Shown here: piece after piece, positions 52,330 through 61,049 of the stretch
How the letters are laid out: the number at the start of each line of letters is the position of its first letter
How positions within the stretch are numbered: position 1 is the stretch's first letter
From: Neobacillus niacini
GTDB taxonomy: Bacteria > Bacillota > Bacilli > Bacillales > Cytobacillaceae
NCBI RefSeq assembly: GCF_030817595.1
Contig: NZ_JAUSZN010000001.1
Location: forward strand, 1,992,001 to 2,056,000
DNA: 64,000 bases
Direction: 5' to 3'
Translations under genes and position numbers: made by a program
Notes under the pieces: generated by a model
Seen by the model: the letters and a program-made list of their open reading frames with translations, nothing else
Told to the model about the DNA's origin: nothing
The model's database searches: none

Positions 52330-53766
52330 TCAATTGTTAGAGATATGTTCAACGATTGATGTTTCCTGAAGCGCAAAATATTCTTTGGCATTGTTATAAG
52401 ATATTCCACGAACAATACTTCCGAGCAGCTCCAAATCATTTGGAACTTCCCCATTTTCAACCCATTCTCCCATTAAATTACAAACCAGTCTCCGGAAATA
52501 TTCATGTCTTGTATAAGAGAGAAAACTCCTTGAGTCAGTAAGCATTCCGATGAAACGGCTGAAAAGACCTACAGAAGATAGTGCCTTCATCTGCTCGAGC
52601 ATGCCTTCCTTTGTATCGTTGAACCACCATGCTGTACCAAATTGAATCTTCCCTGGAGTCTTGCCGTCTTGGAAGCTATTAATGATACTTGCTATTACAA
52701 CATTATCTCCTGGATTCAATGAATAAATAATGGTTTTTGGAAGCTTGTTTTCCTGCTCTAATGCGTCCAGAATTTTTACTAACGGCTTGGCAATCTGGTC
52801 ATCATTAATAGAATCATAACCGGTGTCAGGACCAAGAATCTTAAACATTCTGTTATTATTGTTACGATGAGCATTGATATGGAATTGCATCGCCCAGTCC
52901 AGCTCTGCGTAAAGCTTGCCAAGAAAGATTAACGTAAACGTTTTGAACTTCTTTTCTGCCTCAAGAGAAATACCGCTGCCTGAAATTCTTGCAGCAAAAA
53001 TTTCAGCCACTTCTTCAAAACTGGTCTCTTCATATACCATAGAATCTAAAGCATGATCGGACACTCTTCCGCCTGCTGCATGAAAAAAATGGACTCTTGA
53101 TTCAAGTGCGGCAAGAAAATCTTCATAACTAGTAATCTCAATTTCAGATACATCTGCAAGCTTAGCTACCCAATCAAGGAAGCCATCGCGTCCTATTTCT
53201 AATCCTTTATCTGGTCTAAAACCTGGTACAACACTAACTGGATAGTCATTTTCTTCTCTTAACTTTAGGTGATATTCAAGGCTATCTACAGGGTCATCTG
53301 TTGTACAAACAACTTTAACATTTGACCTTTCAATCAAATTCCTTACGCTAAATTCCTCTTCGTTAAGTTTGGCATTTACTTTTTCCCAAATCTCTGGTGC
53401 ACTTTTTTCATTCAATACATCATAAATGCCGAAAAACCGTTGTAATTCTAAATGCGTCCAATTGTATAACGGATTTCCTATTGTCATTGGTACGGTCCTA
53501 GCCCATGCAAGGAACTTTTCATAGTCACTTGCATTGCCGGTTATATATTCTTCTGAAATTCCATTTGCCCTCATAGCTCTCCATTTATAATGGTCACCAT
53601 ACAACCAGGCTTCGGTAATATTTTTAAATTTCTTATTTTCATAGATTTCTTTTGGACTTAAATGACAGTGATAATCAATAATAGGCATGTCTTTTGCGTA
53701 ATCATGAAATAATGTGATCGCCGTTTTATTTTTAAGTAAAAAGTTTTCATCCATAAATTTTTCCAT
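52330..53766 (-). CDS. uxaC: Uronate isomerase
   Basis: 478 residues, normal UxaC length. MPIIDYHCHLSPKEIYEN (metal histidines, near 29), YNWTHLELQRFFGI, VVCTTDDPVDSLEYH, and GMLTDSRSFLSYTRHEYFRRLVCNL are family motifs of this amidohydrolase-fold enzyme. It interconverts galacturonate and tagaturonate (glucuronate and fructuronate). ATG at 53766, behind GGGATGGTG; a downstream ATG (53754) is also possible. Preceded by two LacI-type operators. Confidence 0.93.
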   Translation of the reverse strand: MEKFMDENFLLKNKTAITLFHDYAKDMPIIDYHCHLSPKEIYENKKFKNITEAWLYGDHYKWRAMRANGISEEYITGNASDYEKFLAWARTVPMTIGNPLYNWTHLELQRFFGIYDVLNEKSAPEIWEKVNAKLNEEEFSVRNLIERSNVKVVCTTDDPVDSLEYHLKLREENDYPVSVVPGFRPDKGLEIGRDGFLDWVAKLADVSEIEITSYEDFLAALESRVHFFHAAGGRVSDHALDSMVYEETSFEEVAEIFAARISGSGISLEAEKKFKTFTLIFLGKLYAELDWAMQFHINAHRNNNNRMFKILGPDTGYDSINDDQIAKPLVKILDALEQENKLPKTIIYSLNPGDNVVIASIINSFQDGKTPGKIQFGTAWWFNDTKEGMLEQMKALSSVGLFSRFIGMLTDSRSFLSYTRHEYFRRLVCNLMGEWVENGEVPNDLELLGSIVRGISYNNAKEYFALQETSIVEHISNN

Positions 53767-53788
53767 TTTACACCATCCCATTTTAAAA

Positions 53789-53802
53789 TGTTAACGTTAA
53801 CA
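53789..53802. promoter_or_regulatory. LacI-type operator, site O4 (before uxaC)
   Basis: TGTTAACGTTAACA, perfect 14-bp palindrome 23 bases before the uxaC start. Confidence 0.8.
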
Positions 53803-53853
53803 AAGACCTTTGTTTTCAGTCTAACAAATCTGAAAAACATTGTAAATACAAAT

Positions 53854-53867
53854 TGTTAACGTTAACA
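53854..53867. promoter_or_regulatory. LacI-type operator, site O5 (between dehydrogenase and uxaC)
   Basis: TGTTAACGTTAACA again, 65 bases from O4, about six helical turns, suited to cooperative or looped binding across the uxaC promoter. Confidence 0.8.
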
Positions 53868-53871
53868 TATT

Positions 53872-54636
53872 TCAATTTCTGTATGTCTGTTTTAGAACTT
53901 CCTCTGAATTAACCTTTGAAACAAACCCTAGCTCTCTCATGGCATTTTCCGTAGACCATGGTTTACTTGGATTGTCAGAAACACCATAATAGGTCCCATA
54001 CCTAACAGTTGACTGAAGTGCTAAATCAAAAAGCTGCACTGTATCTTCATGGGTTAATATAGTTCGACGAAGACGATCATTCTCTCTCACGGCATTTTGC
54101 TCATCCTCATGAACACTTCCAATCCGCAAATTAATGATTGAAAAATTGTCTGTCTGTCGAGCCAATAATTGACCAATATTTTCAGAGGCGAATTTTAATA
54201 CCCCGTAGAGTCCACAAGAATGTGGAAAATCACTCGTATTGATTTCTCTTCCTAAAGATGAAAACCCGTTTTTCTCATAGTAATCGGTAGTATGATTGCT
54301 GCTGGCATAGACTACTTTGGGTATTCCTAATGTAATTGCTGCGTGCAACACATAGAAGGATGATATAAAATGAATATTAGTCATATTATGAAAGTTCTGG
54401 ACATCCTTTAAATCATTTTCTGTTTTAATAGTGAGTAAATTAATAAGGGCATCCGAATCATTTGGAATGCTGTGCAACAGCGTTTCAAAATTCGTTGCAT
54501 CCACCATTACAAACTCCTCTGACTGTTCAGAAACATTCTTATCAAGGATGACAATTTCGTATTTGTCACGAAGCCCTTTGTATAAAATCGTCCCAATGGT
54601 CCCGGCTCCGCCTATTATAGTTACTTTTTTTTTCAT
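53872..54636 (-). CDS. NAD-dependent epimerase/dehydratase family, candidate uronate dehydrogenase
   Basis: 254-residue extended SDR. Rossmann start VTIIGGAGTIGTILYKGL (residues 5-22), VVYASSNHTTDYYE (serine region), and YGVLKFASE (Tyr and Lys of the YxxxK catalytic pair, near 149-157). It is close to the size of uronate dehydrogenases, which oxidise galacturonate or glucuronate to aldaric lactones. Its gene is upstream of uxaC with two operators between them. The uronate specificity is inferred from context; a sugar epimerase or other oxidoreductase remains possible. Confidence 0.7.
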   Translation of the reverse strand: MKKKVTIIGGAGTIGTILYKGLRDKYEIVILDKNVSEQSEEFVMVDATNFETLLHSIPNDSDALINLLTIKTENDLKDVQNFHNMTNIHFISSFYVLHAAITLGIPKVVYASSNHTTDYYEKNGFSSLGREINTSDFPHSCGLYGVLKFASENIGQLLARQTDNFSIINLRIGSVHEDEQNAVRENDRLRRTILTHEDTVQLFDLALQSTVRYGTYYGVSDNPSKPWSTENAMRELGFVSKVNSEEVLKQTYRN

Positions 54637-54821
54637 TGCTTTTCCTCCGTTAAGCTTGTTTCCTTATTTTTAGAAATGGATAGTTCTTATCTGAAACCTT
54701 TTATATCCTTTATTAAATTTACCTTACATAAAAAAAGATATCCCTTTTGTAAAAATAAAAAGATAAATAACCATCAATTTTCTGCAATTTATTCAAAATA
54801 TTAACTGCAATACACATGGTT

Positions 54822-54853
54822 AAGAGCTGCACTATTTTTTCTGAGCAGCTCTT
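54822..54853 (-). terminator. Hairpin after the PBP remnant
   Basis: AAGAGCTGC / GCAGCTCTT with a 14-base loop. The left tail on the minus strand lacks a long U-run; it may be the old terminator of the decayed gene next to it. Confidence 0.5.
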
Positions 54854-54861
54854 TCATTCTT

Positions 54862-54906
54862 TTACTTATTCTGAAAATAATAATCTATAATTGGATCTGC
54901 TTTTTC
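54862..54906 (-). pseudogene. Last codons of a PBP2-type gene (remnant 1)
   Basis: Minus frame reads EKADPIIDYYFQNK then TAA. The intact-looking fragment at 59262 ends [11 protein letters not shown] then TGA, and 15 bases of DNA (ACTTATTCTGAAAAT) are identical. Only about 14 codons remain here, so the identification rests on this match. Confidence 0.5.
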
Positions 54907-55122
54907 TTACTTTTTTTCTGCGGTTTTAATTTAGGTAATCTTTCCTAATTTCAGGTGATAAATCCATTTGAATTGGCCCTTCTGGTTGGAAAAATACAAG
55001 GATTTTTAGCGATTGAAAGAGAAGAGGAAAGAAGTTAACTATGTGGATTGTGGATAGGAGAGTGGACTTGTTTATAATATTTGCTACAGCTCTGCTCGTT
55101 TAGGATAAAATGTAGATGGAAT

Positions 55123-55899
55123 TTATAAATTAATTATGAAACCACTATTTGAAATAACTATCTCCCACATTTTATTATTTAATTCATAAGTATCTAAACC
55201 GGGATACATTTTTTTTAGATACTTTTCCTTAACAATGCTTTCAATAAGATATTGATTAAGCTTTTGATTCCATTGTTGAGGATGGGTTACATGATATCCA
55301 ATTGGATTTAATATTCGTTTTGTTGTTTTATTTTTTGATGCTGGAACACATACCATCCACCAATCCCAAGCGGGTCGTCCCATACAGAGTCCATCATCTT
55401 GATAAATATGAGTTAAATTTTTATCAAAAAAGAAATAGTCAACACCATTACTAAGAGTGCCATAGGAATCATTAATATCGTTGACATCCATTCGATGTCC
55501 ATAAACAAGACTGTCCAATGCTTCTTCGTAAATAATGTTTACGATACCCTGCTTTACATCCTTAAAGTGGATATCAGAATTAATTATTCCAACAACCTTA
55601 TAATCTGTACTTTTTAGATATTTCATAAAATCATAGATATAAATATATGGTTTTCCGTATTTTTCTTTAGCACTTCTATCGACTACATGGAACTGGATAT
55701 CGGGGAAATATGGTTTAAGTATGTCTACTTCTTCTTTGGTATTCAAAGAAACGACATTCAAACCTGCATTCAACCATGTATTTATGGCACTTTTTTGTAT
55801 TTCTATCCTATTTGGTCCAATAGAAGTTGCAACTAAAATAGGTTTGAGTTTTTTTGTTTTTTTATATTTTGTCAAGTAACTCACCATTCTCCTTTTCAT
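55123..55899 (-). CDS. Putative glycosyltransferase-like protein (GT-A type)
   Basis: 258 residues, not assigned to a known named family. KPILVATSIGPNRIEIQKSAINTW (near 19-42) is a nucleotide-sugar-type N-terminus, and VVGIINSDIHF (near 100) gives a DxH in place of the usual DxD metal motif. DDGLCMGRPAWDWWMV lies in the C-terminal half. The start is uncertain: the first ATG at 55899 contains the AAAAGGAG inside its own codons, so a GTG a few codons later may be used. It is downstream of the GDP-fucose genes and may use that sugar. Inference only. Confidence 0.65.
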   Translation of the reverse strand: MKRRMVSYLTKYKKTKKLKPILVATSIGPNRIEIQKSAINTWLNAGLNVVSLNTKEEVDILKPYFPDIQFHVVDRSAKEKYGKPYIYIYDFMKYLKSTDYKVVGIINSDIHFKDVKQGIVNIIYEEALDSLVYGHRMDVNDINDSYGTLSNGVDYFFFDKNLTHIYQDDGLCMGRPAWDWWMVCVPASKNKTTKRILNPIGYHVTHPQQWNQKLNQYLIESIVKEKYLKKMYPGLDTYELNNKMWEIVISNSGFIINL

Positions 55900-55971
55900 A
55901 TTCTGTGGGTCAGTTAGTTCGTCCTCATATTAAGCAGAAAAAGGAATATTTTTTTTAGTCCTCTTCATGAT

Positions 55972-57039
55972 TTATAAATATTTTTCAAATCCATTTTTCT
56001 TAAGCATTCCAACAAGAGATTTTACGTCCTGGGCCCTTTCTTTCGGACAAACAATAATGATTCCATCGATCTCGACTATAATCATATCACTAATCCCTAT
56101 CGTGGTTATTAGACTATCGAGACTATAGATAGTGGAATTTTCAGTATCTAGGCCTAAATGTCTTCCAAAGATAGAATTATTATGTTCATCTGTTCCTACC
56201 AAAATGGAAATAGCCTCCAAGCTTCCTATATCATACCAACCGAAATCACCTTTCACTGCATGTAAGTTAGTACTTTTTTCTAGAAATGCATAGTCAAAGG
56301 AAATATCTTCTAAGAGGCTATAGGCGTTTTCAATACTAGAAGGATATTGAGCAGTATCTTTATACGTTAGTGCTTCAGATATTCTTTCATAATGTTCGGG
56401 CATAAGCTGTTGGATCCCATCTATTAATACATGTAATTGTCCTGCAACAATACCACTATTCCATAAATATTTTTCTGTTTTGATATATTCTTTTGCAGTT
56501 TCTAAATTCGGTTTCTCCTTAAATTGAACAACTTTTGATATCCCTTTTTGAACTTCGGAGTCTACTTGAATATATCCAAACCCTGTGGATGGATAAGATG
56601 GTTTAACACCGATTATTATTATTTTCTCACTGCTTTCAACTTGCTGATATGCCTGTTTAATGGCATTTTGATAGTCTATATTATTCTTAACGTAGCTATC
56701 AGCTGGGATAAAACATACTGCGCCTTTGCCATACATTTTTTCTAAATATAAAGTTGCGTAGGCGATGCATGCTGCAGTATTTTTTTTTAAGGGCTCAATG
56801 ATGATATTTGAAATAGGAATTAAATCCTTAACAGCATCTTTTGTAAGATTAAGATAATCTTTATTTGTAATAACAAAGCATTTTTCTGCTGGAATCACAT
56901 CACATATACGATCAATGGTTTGAGCAAGAAAGGACTTGTTGCCATCAACACTAATGAACTGCTTAGGTTTACTTTCCCTAGAGAATGGCCACAGCCTTGT
57001 GCCAGAACCTCCTGCCATAATAACAGCATATTTTTCCAA
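55972..57039 (-). CDS. manC: Mannose-1-phosphate guanylyltransferase
   Basis: 355 residues; only the pyrophosphorylase domain, without a fused isomerase tail. MAGGSGTRLWPFSRESKPKQF (8-28) is the GTP-binding signature, VCFIPADSYV holds the metal Asp, and GFGYIQVDSE and FKEKPNLETAKEYI are conserved. Makes GDP-mannose from mannose-1-phosphate and GTP. Starts with TTG, eight bases from AAGGAG. First step toward GDP-fucose with fcl and gmd encoded upstream. Confidence 0.92.
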   Translation of the reverse strand: MEKYAVIMAGGSGTRLWPFSRESKPKQFISVDGNKSFLAQTIDRICDVIPAEKCFVITNKDYLNLTKDAVKDLIPISNIIIEPLKKNTAACIAYATLYLEKMYGKGAVCFIPADSYVKNNIDYQNAIKQAYQQVESSEKIIIIGVKPSYPSTGFGYIQVDSEVQKGISKVVQFKEKPNLETAKEYIKTEKYLWNSGIVAGQLHVLIDGIQQLMPEHYERISEALTYKDTAQYPSSIENAYSLLEDISFDYAFLEKSTNLHAVKGDFGWYDIGSLEAISILVGTDEHNNSIFGRHLGLDTENSTIYSLDSLITTIGISDMIIVEIDGIIIVCPKERAQDVKSLVGMLKKNGFEKYL

Positions 57040-57077
57040 TTAACACACTCCTTTTTGTTTATTGTAAATGGTCACTA

Positions 57078-58007
57078 TCATTTTTGATTATTAATGTACG
57101 AGTCATAAGTAATTTTGAGCCCTTCTTCTAAGCTAATTTTTGGTCTCCATCCTAATTTTTTTATTTTAGATATATCCAATAATTTTCTAGGTGTTCCATC
57201 TGGCATACTCGGGTCGAACAAAATCTCACCTTTGTAACCAACTATTCTCTTAATTAACTCTGCAAGATTTTGAATACTGATTTCTCGACCAGTGCCAATA
57301 TTAATATGTTCAACACCATCATAGTTTTCCATCAGATATACGCACGCCTCTGCCATATCATCTACATATAAAAATTCTCTAAGAGGGGTGCCTGTCCCCC
57401 ACAATTGAACAATCGGTTTATTTAATTGTTTAGCAGCCTCCATTTTGGAGATGATTGCAGGAATCACATGTGAATCCTTTGAATCGAATTTGTCATTAGG
57501 GCCATAAAGGTTTGTAGGCATGGCACTGATAAAATTCATGCCATACTGTTCTTTATAATAGCTGCACATTTTGAGCCCTGATATTTTCGCAAGAGCGTAA
57601 GCCTCATTTGTCGGTTCCAGCGGTCCTGTCAGTAGATATTCTTCTTTGATCGGCTGAGGACACATTTTAGGATAAATACACGAGCTGCCCAAAAACAACA
57701 GCTTCTTTACTTTATGGTTAAATGCGCTTTTAATCACATTACACTCTATGAGTAGATTATCCATAATAAAGTCTGCAGGATACGCATTGTTTGCTCCTAT
57801 CCCCCCAACTTTGGCTGCTGCAAGAAATACATATTCAATTGTCTCTTCTCTAAAAAAGTCTTCAACTGCCGCCTGATTCGTTAGGTCAAGTTCTTTATGG
57901 GCTTTACCGATAATATTTTTGTATCCTTTTCTGTGAAGACTTCTGACTATGGCAGAACCGACAAGTCCATTATGCCCTGCTACATATATACGGCTATTCT
58001 TTTCCAT
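57078..58007 (-). CDS. fcl: GDP-L-fucose synthase
   Basis: 309 residues from ATG 58007 (after AAAGGTG). GHNGLVGSAIVRSL (NADPH loop), LGSSCIYPKMCPQPI (Ser and Cys of the epimerase site), YALAKISGLKMCSYY (YxxxK pair) and REFLYVDDMA are diagnostic. It epimerises and reduces GDP-4-keto-6-deoxymannose to GDP-L-fucose. Confidence 0.94.
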   Translation of the reverse strand: MEKNSRIYVAGHNGLVGSAIVRSLHRKGYKNIIGKAHKELDLTNQAAVEDFFREETIEYVFLAAAKVGGIGANNAYPADFIMDNLLIECNVIKSAFNHKVKKLLFLGSSCIYPKMCPQPIKEEYLLTGPLEPTNEAYALAKISGLKMCSYYKEQYGMNFISAMPTNLYGPNDKFDSKDSHVIPAIISKMEAAKQLNKPIVQLWGTGTPLREFLYVDDMAEACVYLMENYDGVEHINIGTGREISIQNLAELIKRIVGYKGEILFDPSMPDGTPRKLLDISKIKKLGWRPKISLEEGLKITYDSYINNQK

Positions 58008-58042
58008 TACAGTCAACACCTTTGCTAATAAAAATTAGTTGA

Positions 58043-59068
58043 TTAACCACCCTTCTTATCACTATCAACCATCATTTCAACGAGCTGTTCAAAGGAAACC
58101 TTCTGTTCCCAGCCTAGTTTGATTTTCGCTTTAGATGGATCCCCTAACAGTAAATCAACCTCACTCGGTCTAAAGTACTCGCTGCTAATCGATATCAATT
58201 CCTTACCAGTGTCTGCATTAATACCTTTCTCATCTAAACCTTCACCTGTCCAAATCAAATTAATACCAGCATATCTGAAAGCATGCTCACAAAATTCCCT
58301 AACAGAATGTGTCTCTCCGGTTGCTATCACATAGTCGTCAGGTTTATCTTGTTGAAGCATTAACCACATTGCTTCCACATAATCACCCGCAAAACCCCAG
58401 TCCCTTTTAGCATTTAAATTTCCTAAAACGAGTTTTTTCTGTTTTCCACTTAAAATATTGGCGATACCAGTAGTAATTTTTCTCGTAACAAAGGTTTCGC
58501 CTCTTCTTGGAGATTCATGATTAAAAAGGATTCCGTTGCAGGCGAACAAACCATACGCTTCCCTATAGTTCACCGTTATCCAGTAAGCATAAAGCTTTGC
58601 TACTGCATAGGGACTCCTCGGATAAAAAGCTGTGTTTTCATTTTGAGGGGTTTCTCTAACCATGCCATATAATTCACTTGATGAGGCTTGATAAAATCTA
58701 ATGTTCGGATTTACTTGTCTAATGCACTCTAGTATACGCAAGGTGCCTAATCCATTAACATCTGATGTGAATTCCGGCATATCAAATGAAACACCTACAT
58801 GACTCTGGGCTCCGAGATTATAAAATTCAGATGGTTGTATAGTGTAAATTAATTTACTTATACTGCTTGAATCACTCAAATCTCCAAAGTGGAGAAATAA
58901 TCTTTGCTTTTCATCAGATTGATATTGCAATAAATGATCAATTCTTTCCGTGTTCATGGAACTGTTTCGTCGAACAATACCATGAACTTCGTAGCCTTTA
59001 TTGAGAAGAAGCTCAGCTAAATAGGATCCATCCTGCCCGGTAATACCGGTAATTATAGCTTTTTTCAT
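58043..59068 (-). CDS. gmd: GDP-mannose 4,6-dehydratase
   Basis: 341 residues. [17 protein letters not shown] (NADP loop), [17 protein letters not shown] (Thr/Ser-Glu active site), [15 protein letters not shown] (Tyr-Lys pair) and [16 protein letters not shown] are all present. Converts GDP-mannose to GDP-4-keto-6-deoxymannose. First gene of the cassette. Weak ribosome site (GAGGCG). Confidence 0.95.
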   Translation of the reverse strand: MKKAIITGITGQDGSYLAELLLNKGYEVHGIVRRNSSMNTERIDHLLQYQSDEKQRLFLHFGDLSDSSSISKLIYTIQPSEFYNLGAQSHVGVSFDMPEFTSDVNGLGTLRILECIRQVNPNIRFYQASSSELYGMVRETPQNENTAFYPRSPYAVAKLYAYWITVNYREAYGLFACNGILFNHESPRRGETFVTRKITTGIANILSGKQKKLVLGNLNAKRDWGFAGDYVEAMWLMLQQDKPDDYVIATGETHSVREFCEHAFRYAGINLIWTGEGLDEKGINADTGKELISISSEYFRPSEVDLLLGDPSKAKIKLGWEQKVSFEQLVEMMVDSDKKGG

Positions 59069-59173
59069 TTAGTTCAACGCCTCACAAAAATTTCATGTTA
59101 TTCTAAATAATATTAAATTCTAATGATTTTTGATTGGACTAGCCCCTACTTTATGCAAATATTCGATAGAACG

Positions 59174-59216
59174 AAAAAAGCTTCAAAACTCTGTCTAAAA
59201 AGTTTGAAGCTTTTTG
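59174..59216 (-). terminator. Terminator after the PBP fragment
   Basis: AAAAAGCTTCAAA / TTTGAAGCTTTTT with T-rich tail on the minus strand; it belongs to the decayed PBP gene, and separates it from gmd. Confidence 0.85.
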
Positions 59217-59261
59217 TTATATTTCTAAATATTTTCCTTATTTTAAAAAGTATTCTATCAA

Positions 59262-59678
59262 TCACTTATTCTGAAAATAAACATCAAGGATTCTTTTGCC
59301 AATAGACTTATTGATTCCACTACTATCGTTTTTCACATTTGGTACAACAACCGAAATGGCTACCTCTGGATTTTCAAACGGAGCATAGCCCACTAATGTT
59401 AAATTATAGTTGTAGCCACCATTTCCATCCGAAACTTGAGCAGTACCGGTTTTACCGGCTGGATTGTAGGTAGCCCCTTTAAAGGTCGAAACTGCGGTTC
59501 CCTGATTTCCGTTCATGACAAGATGAAATCCTTTCTAAACCCGTTCAATATAGGAAAGATCCATATCTGCCATCGAACCTGAAGTGTCTGATAGATTCGT
59601 TGCTGATGTTTGCTGTGCAATGACCTTATCGGAATTATTACTGTTGCTGCTTTCGGTCTGATTGATGACTTTTTGTTA
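59262..59678 (-). pseudogene. 3' fragment of a PBP2-type transpeptidase gene (remnant 2)
   Basis: The last 84 codons (from ATG 59516) encode a transpeptidase C-terminus with [17 protein letters not shown] (the KTG box, near residues 19-35) and end in DVYFQNK. Upstream the same frame continues as MADMDLSYIERV, then TAG in place of the glutamine expected in ERVQKGF, then GFHLVMNG. Above that it is open to a TAA near 59676, after which no PBP sequence was seen. The serine SxxK and SxN motifs are absent, so it cannot be an active enzyme. A dead fragment, with the stop as a second lesion. Confidence 0.8.
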
Positions 59679-59798
59679 AACAGCAGAATACAAGCTTTCT
59701 ATTTTGTCAGAATAGGGAATAAAATATTAATAATACTGTAATAGACTTAGAACCTTTAGCGCAAATATTTTGACGGTGCAATTTTTTTAAAACTTCAT
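59679..59798. other. Short gap before repeat array B
   Basis: AT-rich; nothing recognised. Confidence 0.4.
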
Positions 59799-59954
59799 AA
59801 AAGGTATGAGGGACTAATCCTTGAAGACTACTAACACATTTGTCCTTTATAAGGGGTATGATGGACTAATCCTTGAAGGCTACTAATACATTAGTCCTTC
59901 ATAAGGGGTATGATGGACTAATCCTTAAAGGCTACTACAACATTTGTCCTTCAT
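59799..59954. repeat. Three tandem 52-bp hairpin repeats (array B)
   Basis: Three exact 52-bp units start at 59799, 59851 and 59903, each of the form AAGGGGTATGATGGACTAAT ... TTAGTCCTTCAT. The ATGATGGACTAATC and TTAGTCCTTCAT arms match those of array A at 6222-6377 while the centres differ. Confidence 0.85.
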
Positions 59955-59969
59955 AAGAGGCTTAAACAT

Positions 59970-60001
59970 AGAAAAATAGGATAGCGCATAGCTACCCTAT
60001 T
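59970..60001 (-). terminator. Terminator of the repeat-protein gene
   Basis: AATAGGGTAGC / GCTATCCTATT with a five-base loop and a TTTTTC tail on the minus strand. Confidence 0.85.
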
Positions 60002-60011
60002 CTCCATCGAC

Positions 60012-60647
60012 CTAATTTTCTATTGACTTGTTAAAGAAATGCATCTTTCCTCCTTTATGTGGAAAAAGATTTAGCTCCTTCGCCTTATCTGCGTGGTTTG
60101 TCATGATTTCTTTAAAAAGCTCGTCAGAGGACTTATTTTTTGTTTCTATTCCTAATTTCTCTGCAGCTTGGAATATCCTTTTTTCCCAGACTTCGTGTGC
60201 TATTGTGTGGAGATCTTTATTATCAGTAGAAATCCCCAGCTTTTTTGCATCTTTTTTAATTTGGGTCTCACGGACTTCCCTAGCTAGATTATGTAGATCT
60301 TTGCCTTCCGTAGCGATTCCCAATTCTTTAGCTTCCTTTTTTATTTCGGTTTCCCATACTTCCTTCGCTAATGCATCAAGATCTTTACCATTGGTGTCGA
60401 TCTCCAGTTCTTTAGCCTTTTGTTTAACGATGGTTTCCCTAACTTCTTTTGCAATGGTTTCAGTGTCTTTTCCTTCTGTTTTAATTCCCAGCGATTCAGC
60501 CTGCTTTTTAATTAACTCAGGATTGTGCTTGAAATGATGAACACGACCGTGTACTTCTGATTTTTCCTCTGCTGCTCCATAAGTCTGTACGGAACCGAAA
60601 AGTCCAAACAATAAGGCAATGGCAAATGACATGTACATCTTTCTCAT
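60012..60647 (-). CDS. Secreted protein with about five 31-residue helical repeats
   Basis: 211 residues. Signal peptide (MRKMYMSFAIALLFGLFGSV, with cleavage probably after YGA). Then five repeats of about 31 residues: AESLGIKTEGKDTETIAKEV, AKELEIDTNGKDLDALAKEV, AKELGIATEGKDLHNLAREV, AKKLGISTDNKDLHTIAHEV and AEKLGIETKNKSSDELFKEI. Each is helix, GI-T turn, GKD, helix. The charge pattern (K, E) suggests a soluble extracellular helical solenoid or metal/peptide binder. I do not recognise the family; the function is unknown. Its own terminator is just downstream. Confidence 0.75.
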   Translation of the reverse strand: MRKMYMSFAIALLFGLFGSVQTYGAAEEKSEVHGRVHHFKHNPELIKKQAESLGIKTEGKDTETIAKEVRETIVKQKAKELEIDTNGKDLDALAKEVWETEIKKEAKELGIATEGKDLHNLAREVRETQIKKDAKKLGISTDNKDLHTIAHEVWEKRIFQAAEKLGIETKNKSSDELFKEIMTNHADKAKELNLFPHKGGKMHFFNKSIEN

Positions 60648-60755
60648 CTTGAATATTCCTCCTAAAACTAGTTTGGTATTACGATGATAGGATGTCCAAC
60701 AATTGTTACCAAATTATGAACAAAATGTTAAAAATTGTATCTACTTTAAACAAAG

Positions 60756-60792
60756 AATAACAGCCTCTATTTGTGAATAGAGGCTGTTATTT
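60756..60792. terminator. Hairpin terminator
   Basis: AATAACAGCCTCTATT / AATAGAGGCTGTTATT with a four-base loop, followed by TTTTTG on the plus strand; lies after the small decayed gene on the minus strand. Confidence 0.85.
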
Positions 60793-60833
60793 TTGTTCCT
60801 TTAATACTGTTTTTTTGTCTCTTTCTTGCCTGG

Positions 60834-61049
60834 TTAAACTAGACTCACTTTTTCACCCTTTAGTTTTTCTAACTCTCGATTCAATTCTTCCTCATTTACA
60901 TAGTTACGGTAAGCTACATCATGCTGCACCAAAGGATTGGCAAATTGGCTGCCTGCTTGTACCTCAGCTTCCATTAATAAAATCCGTTCCTCAGCCCGTG
61001 CAACACCCCGTAAAATAGTATCCGTTTGGAAGGAAACAGTAGCTTTCTT
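60834..61049 (-). pseudogene. Small gene (71 codons) with lost start codon
   Basis: The minus frame reads KATVSFQTDTILRGVARAEE, then RILLMEAEVQAGSQFANP, to a TAA at 60834. A very strong ribosome site (AAAGGAGGAG) sits at the right distance, but the codon where ATG should be is AAG: the run reads AAAAAAGAAAGCT, as if one T had been lost from AAAAAATGAAAGCT. The protein is hydrophilic and helical and I do not recognise it. Either a start-codon loss, a sequencing error, or a non-standard start. An internal ATG (LLMEAEV) has no ribosome site. Confidence 0.6.

Larger units (their letters stand above)
54637..55122. other. Gene-poor stretch with decayed coding fragments
   Basis: No full gene. It contains a GAGCTGC/GCAGCTC hairpin (54822-54853), a PBP tail remnant (54862-54906), and on the minus strand from 54926 an open stretch ending in FQPEGPIQMDLSPEIRKDYLN then a stop, which looks like the 3' end of a lost gene that I cannot identify. 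Confidence 0.5.

Noticed and set aside
53872..54636. UDP-glucose 4-epimerase
   Set aside because: Too short (254 residues) and set in a uronate locus; uronate dehydrogenase is a better but unproven guess.
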